A DNA stretch of 5,821 nucleotides from Deltaproteobacteria bacterium UBA2385. GTDB taxonomy: Bacteria > Myxococcota_A > UBA796 > UBA2385. The translations under genes were made by a program, and so were the position numbers. The stretch is from positions 25,685 through 31,505 of the forward strand of contig DDSR01000121.1 in NCBI GenBank assembly GCA_002343455.1. The letters are read 5' to 3'. Shown here piece by piece: positions 1 to 5,414 of this stretch (the stretch's first letter is position 1; each line of letters begins with the position of its first letter). Below the pieces are notes generated by a model. It was not told where the DNA came from. It saw only the letters and a list, made by a program, of their open reading frames with translations, and ran no database searches.

Positions 1-1287
1 ATCCTCAGCGTCCACCAGGGCCAGCTCACCCGCGACGACGAGAGCCTCGTGACGGGCCTGCATGGCGAGGTCGCCTTCGACCTGGTCGGCAGCGAGCCCA
101 AGGAGATGGTCGGGCGCAGCCTGCTGGGCGCGATGAGCGGGACGGTGGCCTTGCAGGCGAACATCCACGGCCTGGAGTTCCTGGAGTACTACATGGGAGG
201 AGCGCCCTGGCTGGATCTTCGCGGCGGGCAGGGGGCCGTCGAGCTGGATCTCCGGATGGAGGATGGCGCATTTCGGGTGGGCAGCCGGGTCCTGGTCGAG
301 ATGGCCGACGTCGTCGCCGGCATGCAGGATCACACCGTGGTGGGGGATGGCGAGGTGGTGGTCTCGGTGGACGACGAGGAGGGGTTCCCGCAGACCACCG
401 TTCGGGTCGACCTGCTGAACGTGGAGATCCGGGAGGAGGGAGGGCAGCTCCCGCTGGTCCAGGGGCCGGGGTTCCACCTGGTGGCGACCACTCCGGACGT
501 GGCGATGGACCGTCCGTTCACGTCGCTGCGGGTCGAGCTGGAGCTGCCGGAGGCCCAGATCCCCGAGATGTCCCAGTACCAGGCGTACCTTCCGCAGGAC
601 TTGGGGCTGAGCGTACGTTCGGGGAGCGGCACCATCGAGGGGTGGCTGCGGGTCTGGACCGAGCAGGGGGACTGCGAAGGCGAGGTCCGGCTGAGCGGGA
701 GCCAGGTGGAGGCGACCCTGGACGCCTTGCGGATGCGCGCCGATGTGAAGGTCGTCGGGCGGGTGGTGCGCGGGAACCTCAGCAGCGGCGAGTACGACAT
801 CTCGGGTAGCTCGGTGGAGCTGCGCCAGGTCCGCGTCCTCTCCGGCCTCGACGCGCGGGATGGCAAGGACGACTCCCGGGGCTGGTGGGCGGTGATGCGG
901 CTGCCCCAGGGATCCGTCGCGGTTGGGGCCCCGATCTTCCTGAAGGGTCGGCTGGAGCTGCAGACCCGGGACACCGTCCCCTTCGTGACCATCTTCTCGG
1001 CTCGGAACCACCTGCCCGGCTGGGTCCGTGGGCTGCTGAACGCTCGACCGGTGCGGGGTACCGCCTGGGTGTCCGTCGGCGATCACGCCCTGCGCGTGTC
1101 CGATCTGCGGCTTACGGCTGGCAAGTTCGAGGTGTTGCTGGAGCTGCAGCGCCGTCGCAGCACCGAGGGGAAGCTGTTCGCGCGCCGAGGCAAGCTCTCG
1201 GTCGGGATGAGCCTGAGCAAGGAGAAGAACCGGATCCGCTTGATCGGTTCGAGAAAGTGGTACGACGCCGAGCCCAACCCCCGCTGA
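1..1287 (+). CDS. C-terminal part of a beta-strand-rich envelope-type protein, possibly AsmA/TamB-like (5' truncated)
   Basis: The frame is open from base 1, so the gene begins outside the window; the GTG at 49 is only the first internal start-like codon. The visible 428 residues alternate short hydrophobic and polar stretches, with many Gly-turn-Val/Leu patterns such as GEVRLSGSQVEATLDALRM. This is typical of long repetitive beta proteins. The last part (roughly residues 330-420) reads as successive strands ending in a basic tail. There is no catalytic motif, Cys pair or membrane helix in the visible part. The overall texture resembles AsmA/TamB/YhdP-type proteins, which span the periplasm and help move lipids or assemble outer-membrane proteins, but I cannot identify a diagnostic domain, so this assignment is weak. 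The gene is convergent with regulator A, with 14 bases between the stops, and is probably unrelated to the regulatory block. A generic secreted beta-repeat protein is an alternative. Confidence 0.75.
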   Translation: MLSVHQGQLTRDDESLVTGLHGEVAFDLVGSEPKEMVGRSLLGAMSGTVALQANIHGLEFLEYYMGGAPWLDLRGGQGAVELDLRMEDGAFRVGSRVLVEMADVVAGMQDHTVVGDGEVVVSVDDEEGFPQTTVRVDLLNVEIREEGGQLPLVQGPGFHLVATTPDVAMDRPFTSLRVELELPEAQIPEMSQYQAYLPQDLGLSVRSGSGTIEGWLRVWTEQGDCEGEVRLSGSQVEATLDALRMRADVKVVGRVVRGNLSSGEYDISGSSVELRQVRVLSGLDARDGKDDSRGWWAVMRLPQGSVAVGAPIFLKGRLELQTRDTVPFVTIFSARNHLPGWVRGLLNARPVRGTAWVSVGDHALRVSDLRLTAGKFEVLLELQRRRSTEGKLFARRGKLSVGMSLSKEKNRIRLIGSRKWYDAEPNPR

Positions 1288-1301
1288 GGCGCCGGCGGTG
1301 G

Positions 1302-2987
1302 CTAGTGGGGCGGCGGCCCGCGCGGCGGCTGTGGGGTGCGGGCCCCCTCCTTGCGGTAGCGGCGGAGCTTGCGGTACAGCGTGGCCGTGCCGATCTCGAG
1401 CTGCTGGGCAGTGCGTGCCTGGTTCCCCTGGTTTCGGTCCAGCGCCGCCAGGATGTACTCGCGTTCGACCTCGTCCAGCAGCCTCACCGAGCTGGAGGTG
1501 GGGGTGGTCGCGCCGAGCGCTGGCCGAAGCTCGACGGGCAGGTTCCCGAGCTCGACCCGATCCCCGGAGCAGATCGCGGCGGTCTTGTGCATGACCTCCT
1601 CCAGCTCTCGGACGTTGCCCGGCCACGAGTAGCCCAAGAGGCACTCGACCACCGCTGGGGCGAAGCCGGGCAGACGCCGACGGGTGGACAGCGCCGCCTC
1701 GGCGAGCATCAACCGCGCCAGCGGGAGGATGTCCTCGCGGCGCTCGCGGAGGGCGGGGACGTACAGCTCGAGCGCGTGAAGGCGGCGCAGGAGCTCCGGT
1801 TGACGCCCGCCTTGTCCTCTCCCGCCTTGGGCCGGGCGGGCGGGCGGACTTCGGCTGGTGGTGGCGATCAGGCGCACGTCCACCGGTCGGCTGTGCCGCT
1901 CGCCGACACGACAGATCTCGCCACGGTCCAGGACTCGCAGGATCTTCGTCTGGATCTCCGTAGGAGCGTCGGCGACCTCCTCCAGGAGCAGGGTCCCGTG
2001 GCTGGCGCCCTCGAACAGTCCGATGCGGTCCTCGGCGGCGTCGTCGAAGGCCCCGCGGGCGTGGCCGAACAGCTCGCTCTCCAGCAGGGCTTCGGGGAGG
2101 TCGCCGCATCGCCCCGTCACGAAGGGCCCCGCCTCGCGCCGGGAGAGCTCGTGGATCCGGCGCGCGATGCGCTGCTTGCCGACCCCCTCCTCCCCGGTCA
2201 GGAGGACCGGGTCTTCGCCCTGGGCGAGCTGGCGTGCGCCCTCCAGGAGCGTGGACATCGCGGCGCTGTTGGCGATGGTGCGCCCGGGAGAGCCGACCTC
2301 CGGAGCCAGCCGGGTGAGGGCGAAGCGGCGCTGTCGCAGGGTCCGCTCGGTGCTCCTCAGGGTGGAGTGGATCTGCTGCAGGGTCGGGTCCAGGCAGTTG
2401 TCCTGCCGTCCACGGGTGTAGCAGAAGAGCTCGGCGGCCCGGCGGGCGGGCCAGGCCGCGCGGTTGCGGCCGATGAAGTGACAGGCCGCGTCCCCGCGGG
2501 CGACGCAGCGATCCTCGGTCACGAAGATGGCCTCGCCGACTGCGCGGCTGAGGTAGCCGCTCTGCAGGCCGCAGAGGGTCCAGCAGCTGGGCTCGTGGGC
2601 GCGGCCGAAGCACAGCATGTGTTGCTCGGCCTCGAAGGAGCTGTGCAGCGTGCAGCCCTCCTCGGAGAGCGAGTCGCTTGTCGAGGCGCATGCGTTGAAC
2701 AGACCTCCCAGCACGCTCATCCGACAGCCGGCCCGGACCCACTCCTCGGGGGAGTCCCAGTCGAAGGCCTTCTCCATGGCCTCCGCCAACCACCACCCGT
2801 ACGAATAGCCCACCTGTCCCAGCATCGCGCCCGCGGCGGAGGACCCCAGCCCACGGACGAGCTGTTCGTGGAGGATGCCCATCGCCACGGCGTCGAGCAG
2901 CAGGGTTCGCTGTCCCGCGAACGAGATCAGCCCGCCGGCTGGATGCAGGCGGAGCAGATCGTGAACGGAGAGGTCGTCGGCTCGCAT
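1302..2987 (-). CDS. Regulator A: XylR/DmpR-type sigma-54 regulator paralogue with a degenerate AAA+ domain (GAFDDA instead of GAFTGA)
   Basis: This 561-residue protein has the layout of aromatic-sensing sigma-54 activators: XylR_N-like region (about 1-120), V4R domain (about 120-180), linker helix (about 190-230), AAA+ domain (about 237-470) and Fis-type helix-turn-helix (about 505-545). The V4R zinc ligands known from the DmpR/PoxR family are present as Cys135, Glu158, Cys161 and Cys169. Walker A survives as GEEGVGKQ (265-272, Lys271). Other key sites are altered relative to regulator B at the same alignment positions: Asn293 is Arg, GAFTGA (312-317) is GAFDDA, Walker B Asp336 is Glu, sensor I Asn378 is Ser, and the first arginine finger is Gln396; the second, Arg402, remains. 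WPGNVREL (455-462) and the recognition helix IGTATLYRKL are intact. It should bind DNA and perhaps ligand but not drive sigma-54 open-complex formation (inference). It lies 37 bases after the barrel gene and is probably cotranscribed with it. No good Shine-Dalgarno precedes the ATG. The tail after residue 546 is Pro/Arg-rich. Confidence 0.93.
   Translation of the reverse strand: MRADDLSVHDLLRLHPAGGLISFAGQRTLLLDAVAMGILHEQLVRGLGSSAAGAMLGQVGYSYGWWLAEAMEKAFDWDSPEEWVRAGCRMSVLGGLFNACASTSDSLSEEGCTLHSSFEAEQHMLCFGRAHEPSCWTLCGLQSGYLSRAVGEAIFVTEDRCVARGDAACHFIGRNRAAWPARRAAELFCYTRGRQDNCLDPTLQQIHSTLRSTERTLRQRRFALTRLAPEVGSPGRTIANSAAMSTLLEGARQLAQGEDPVLLTGEEGVGKQRIARRIHELSRREAGPFVTGRCGDLPEALLESELFGHARGAFDDAAEDRIGLFEGASHGTLLLEEVADAPTEIQTKILRVLDRGEICRVGERHSRPVDVRLIATTSRSPPARPAQGGRGQGGRQPELLRRLHALELYVPALRERREDILPLARLMLAEAALSTRRRLPGFAPAVVECLLGYSWPGNVRELEEVMHKTAAICSGDRVELGNLPVELRPALGATTPTSSSVRLLDEVEREYILAALDRNQGNQARTAQQLEIGTATLYRKLRRYRKEGARTPQPPRGPPPH
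1806..1829 (-). repeat. 9-bp direct repeat with 15-bp period inside regulator A
   Basis: CCCGCCTTG occurs at 1806-1814 and again at 1821-1829 on the plus strand, exactly 15 bases apart. In the protein this gives QGGRG followed by QGGRQ (residues 387-396). The period equals the five residues by which A exceeds B between sensor I and the arginine fingers, so the insertion is best explained as a 15-bp tandem duplication that later diverged. Confidence 0.75.
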
Positions 2988-3007
2988 GGCGGGTCCCGGG
3001 TGAACCG

Positions 3008-3024
3008 ACGGCGGGTGCCGCCGT
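3008..3024 (-). other. Intercistronic GC-rich hairpin directly after the barrel gene stop
   Basis: ACGGCGG and CCGCCGT form a perfect 7-bp inverted repeat with a 3-base loop. It starts at the base following the barrel gene's TGA in the 37-base gap before regulator A. No run of U follows in the minus-strand RNA, so it is not a convincing intrinsic terminator. It could stabilise the upstream message or reduce read-through or translation into regulator A, which has no clear ribosome binding site. With so few GC-rich bases, chance pairing is possible. Confidence 0.45.
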
Positions 3025-3555
3025 TCAGAAGGTCAGGCCGAGCTGGAACCCGGTCGGGGAGCTGATTCGAGCCAGCAAGGCGTTGCGCTGGCTGAAGTGG
3101 TATCGGGCGCCGATGCCGATGTTGGGCGCGGCGTAGAAGCCTGTGCCTCTCCGCAGGTACTTGGAGTCGCCGACCCAGAGGGAGAGGCCGGCCTCGGGGA
3201 AGACGGACCACTCATCTCCGATGTAGAAGTTCCACTGGGCGACGATGCTGGGGATCAAGTAGGGCCCACCATCGTAGTAGTCGCGGTAGAAGTTGACGAA
3301 GTAGCCGTCGAGTCCGACGCTCAGGGCGAGCTCGTCGTCGGTGTTCTGGATGAAGCCCTCACGCAGCAACGGGACGTCCACCCGGAAGCCGGCGCCAAAG
3401 GAGCCGTAGCCGCCGAGATCGGCGTGGACGTCGACCCGGGCGCCGCCGATGTGGTTGGAGGCGTTGGAGGATGGCGACTGCGCCTGGGCGGTGCCAACCG
3501 CGGCGAGGCTTGTCGCGGCGAGAGCTGCGATGAGCAGGGAGCGAGCGAGGTGCAT
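3025..3555 (-). CDS. Small outer-membrane beta-barrel protein with signal peptide
   Basis: This 176-residue protein starts with a classic Sec signal peptide: basic MHLAR, a hydrophobic core to about residue 21, then AQA with likely cleavage after Ala25. The mature part, about 150 residues, alternates aromatic and small residues in strand-like blocks (VGLDGYFVNFY, YLIPSIVAQWNFYIG, FYAAPNIGIGARYHF). It ends in GFQLGLTF, and a C-terminal Phe is the usual signal for barrel insertion by the Bam machinery. The size fits an eight-stranded barrel, smaller than FadL-type aromatic transporters. I cannot assign a named family; OmpW-like uptake of hydrophobic compounds is one possibility. The frame is open upstream to 3648, but that extension would lie across the promoter. 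The ATG at 3555 directly precedes the signal peptide and has GGAG at 3562-3565, so I chose it. It is the first gene after the sigma-54 promoter and is followed 37 bases later by regulator A. Confidence 0.88.
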   Translation of the reverse strand: MHLARSLLIAALAATSLAAVGTAQAQSPSSNASNHIGGARVDVHADLGGYGSFGAGFRVDVPLLREGFIQNTDDELALSVGLDGYFVNFYRDYYDGGPYLIPSIVAQWNFYIGDEWSVFPEAGLSLWVGDSKYLRRGTGFYAAPNIGIGARYHFSQRNALLARISSPTGFQLGLTF

Positions 3556-3561
3556 GGTGAT

Positions 3562-3565
3562 CTCC
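3562..3565 (-). promoter_or_regulatory. Shine-Dalgarno deciding the barrel gene start
   Basis: GGAG on the minus strand lies 6 bases before the ATG at 3555. Together with the signal peptide, it selects this start over the in-frame upstream ATG at 3648, which would lie upstream of the predicted transcription start. Confidence 0.7.
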
Positions 3566-3585
3566 GTTTGGGGATCGTACCCATC

Positions 3586-3600
3586 GCAAGACATGTGCCA
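3586..3600 (-). promoter_or_regulatory. Sigma-54 (-24/-12) promoter of the barrel-regulator A operon
   Basis: The minus strand reads TGGCACATGTCTTGC, which matches the sigma-54 consensus TGGCAC-N5-TTGC at all ten specified positions. Exactly ten bases separate the invariant GG and GC. With the GC at -13/-12, transcription would start near 3574, leaving a leader of about 19 bases that still contains the Shine-Dalgarno. No credible sigma-70 -35/-10 pair occurs nearby. The site lies between two genes for sigma-54-type regulators, and regulator B has the complete machinery needed to activate such a promoter. Confidence 0.9.
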
Positions 3601-3665
3601 GACCGGACAAGCGCGCGATTTCAACACCCTGCAGGTTCCATCTGCCAAATGTGGGGCCGCTCAGG

Positions 3666-3700
3666 CATCGAAGTGATGCCCGGTGCCCATCACTTCGATG
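3666..3700. promoter_or_regulatory. Perfect 13-bp inverted repeat: probable twin enhancer site for the sigma-54 regulators
   Basis: The arms CATCGAAGTGATG (3666-3678) and CATCACTTCGATG (3688-3700) are exact reverse complements separated by 9 bases. Each arm is itself a dyad, CATC-N5-GATG, so the element holds two dimer-type sites whose centres (3672 and 3694) are 22 bp, about two helical turns, apart. They fall near -98 and -120 from the predicted start at 3574, the usual position of activator sites upstream of sigma-54 promoters. The element also begins 22 bases after regulator B's stop codon and could form an RNA hairpin. However, no U-run follows on the minus strand, so an intrinsic terminator is less likely; a double role is possible. 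Confidence 0.72.
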
Positions 3701-3722
3701 GAGGGCGGCTCGGCGAGGGGTG

Positions 3723-5375
3723 CTACTCGGTGGTCTTGCTACGCCCGGCGACGCGGCCGTAGCTCTTCAGCTTGCGGTAGAGCGTGGCCGTCCCGATGCC
3801 GAGCTGCTGAGCCGTGCGGGTCTGGTTGCCGGAGTTGACCTCCAGCGCCGAGAGGATGTACTCACGCTCGACCTCTTCGAGAGGACGGACGGCGCCGGAG
3901 GTGGCGACGGCCCGGGTGAAGGCGTTGCGTAGCTCGGCGGGGAGATCTTCGACCTCGACCCGCTCGCCCAGCGACAGCGCCGCCGCCCGGTGCATGATGT
4001 TCTGGAGCTCTCGAACATTGCCCGGCCAATCGTAGCGCAGCAGCAGCTCGGCGGTGGCCGGAGACAGACCGGTGATGTCGCGCTTCATGGACAGGGCGGC
4101 CTCAGCCAGGAGCACCCTGGCCAGGGGCAGGATGTCGTCGCGCCGCTCGCGCAGGGCCGGGACGTGCAGCTCGACCACCTTCAGGCGGTAGTAGAGGTCC
4201 TGCCGGAACTGCCCGCCCGCGACGCCGTGGGCGAGGTCGCGGTTGGTCGCCGCGATGATGCGCACGTCGAAGCGGCGGCTGCGGTTCTCGCCCACCCGGC
4301 GGACCTCGTGCTCTTGAAGGGCCCGCAGCAGCTTGACCTGCATGGCGGGCGACACATCGCCGACCTCGTCCAGCAGCAGGGTCCCACCGTTGGCGGCTTC
4401 GAACAGGCCGGGGCGGTCCTGGGTGGCGCCGGTGAAGGCCCCCCGGGCGTGACCGAAGAGCTCGCTCTCCAGCAGGCTCTCGGCGATGGCCCCGCAGTTG
4501 ACGGCGATGAAGGGGCCCGTCGAGCGCGTGGACTCGCTGTGGACGAGGTTCGCGATTCGTTCTTTGCCTGCGCCGCTCTCGCCGGTGATCAAGACGGTCG
4601 AGTCGACCCGCCCGACCCGCCGGGCGAGGCTGACCACCTGCCGCATGGCCGTGCTCCGCGAGACGATGTCCAGCGGCTTCTCGACCTCGGGGACGACACG
4701 AAGCAGCGCCCGGCGGCGCTCGCGGAGCTTGCGTTCGGCCAGCTTCAGCGACTCGACGACCCGCTGAAGGGAGACCTCCAGGCACTCCTCCAGGCGCCCT
4801 TCTTTGTAGAAGAGGAGGTCTGCGGCGTGGTTGTCCTTCCAGTCGGCGCGGTTGCGGGCGTGGAGGTGGCAGGTGGCGTCGCCCTTGCCCAGGCAGAGGT
4901 CTTCGAGGACGAAGATCTCCTCGCCGACGGTGCGGCTGAGGTAGCCGCTGACCAGCCCGCAGATGGTCCAGCAGGTCGGATCGTCGGAGACGCCCAGGTG
5001 GAGCAGGTGCTGCTCGGCCTCGTAGGAGGCGTCGACGGTGGCGCCGTTGCTGGTGAGCGGGTCGGGGCAGGGCGCCCGGGATCGAAACAGGCCGACCAGG
5101 GTGTGGAGCCGGGTGCCGGCCCGACGCCAGTCGTCCTTGGTCTCCCAGTCGAACTCGGACTGGACGGACTCGGCCACCCGCCAGCCGTGGGCGAAGCCAA
5201 ACTGTGTGAGCACCGTGCGGGCGGCGGTGATCCCGAAGTTTTCGACCAGGTACTTGCGCAGCAAGCCCATGGCGACGGCGTCGACCAGCAGGGCCCGCTG
5301 GCCGGCGAAGCGGATCACACCGCCTTCCGGTTCGAGCTCCAGCAGCTCGTGGAGTTTCAGGTCGTCAGCTTTCAT
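3723..5375 (-). CDS. Regulator B: intact XylR/DmpR-type sigma-54-dependent activator with V4R sensor
   Basis: This 550-residue protein is an enhancer-binding ATPase that remodels sigma-54 RNA polymerase. Its order is XylR_N-like region (about 1-120, with the AGQRALLVDAVAMG segment), V4R domain (about 120-180; predicted zinc ligands Cys135, Glu158, Cys161, Cys169), a charged linker helix (about 190-230), AAA+ domain (about 237-465) and Fis-type helix-turn-helix (about 505-540). The catalytic set is complete: Walker A GESGAGKE (265-272), switch Asn293, GAFTGA (312-317), Walker B Asp336-Glu337, sensor I Asn378, arginine fingers Arg391 and Arg397, and sensor II region WPGNVREL (450-457). Family members sense small, often aromatic, molecules through the N-terminal half and are derepressed on binding; the ligand here is unknown. 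Its length is normal for the family. It starts 39 bases after the ASPIC/UnbV gene, with a weak GGA upstream and no promoter of its own seen, so it may be cotranscribed with that gene. The obvious target is the sigma-54 promoter directly downstream. Confidence 0.95.
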   Translation of the reverse strand: MKADDLKLHELLELEPEGGVIRFAGQRALLVDAVAMGLLRKYLVENFGITAARTVLTQFGFAHGWRVAESVQSEFDWETKDDWRRAGTRLHTLVGLFRSRAPCPDPLTSNGATVDASYEAEQHLLHLGVSDDPTCWTICGLVSGYLSRTVGEEIFVLEDLCLGKGDATCHLHARNRADWKDNHAADLLFYKEGRLEECLEVSLQRVVESLKLAERKLRERRRALLRVVPEVEKPLDIVSRSTAMRQVVSLARRVGRVDSTVLITGESGAGKERIANLVHSESTRSTGPFIAVNCGAIAESLLESELFGHARGAFTGATQDRPGLFEAANGGTLLLDEVGDVSPAMQVKLLRALQEHEVRRVGENRSRRFDVRIIAATNRDLAHGVAGGQFRQDLYYRLKVVELHVPALRERRDDILPLARVLLAEAALSMKRDITGLSPATAELLLRYDWPGNVRELQNIMHRAAALSLGERVEVEDLPAELRNAFTRAVATSGAVRPLEEVEREYILSALEVNSGNQTRTAQQLGIGTATLYRKLKSYGRVAGRSKTTE

Positions 5376-5414
5376 TCTATCCGGTAACGCGCCCGCAGAA
5401 TTCCGGTGGGCCGT

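Noticed and set aside
1288..1301. Bidirectional terminator between gene 1 and regulator A (CGCCGGCG palindrome at 1290-1297)
   Set aside because: The 8-bp palindrome has no loop and no T-run on either strand; in DNA this GC-rich it is likely chance.
885..3065. Long plus-strand open frame (726 codons) opposite regulator A
   Set aside because: It overlaps gene 1 and lies antisense to a protein with clear XylR_N, V4R, AAA+ and helix-turn-helix motifs. Its translation is compositionally biased with no recognisable domain, as expected of an antisense frame in high-GC DNA.
3572..3622. Sigma-70 promoter from TTGAAA (3617-3622) or TACGAT (3574-3579), minus strand
   Set aside because: TTGAAA has only a poor CTGGCA at 17-bp spacing, and TACGAT has TCTGGC in the -35 position. 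Neither pair is credible beside the near-consensus -24/-12 element.
3556..3648. N-terminal extension of the barrel protein from the ATG at 3648
   Set aside because: It would include the sigma-54 promoter and put 31 non-signal-like residues ahead of a clear signal peptide; the ATG at 3555 has a good Shine-Dalgarno.
3666..3700. Intrinsic terminator of regulator B
   Set aside because: The inverted repeat is well placed after the stop codon, but no U-run follows it in the minus-strand RNA. The nested dyads and their distance from the sigma-54 promoter fit an enhancer better; a secondary RNA role is not excluded.
3990..5387. Long plus-strand open frame (465 codons) opposite regulator B
   Set aside because: It is a shadow of regulator B: low-complexity Gly/Ala/Asp/Leu composition, no motif, and no independent start signal.
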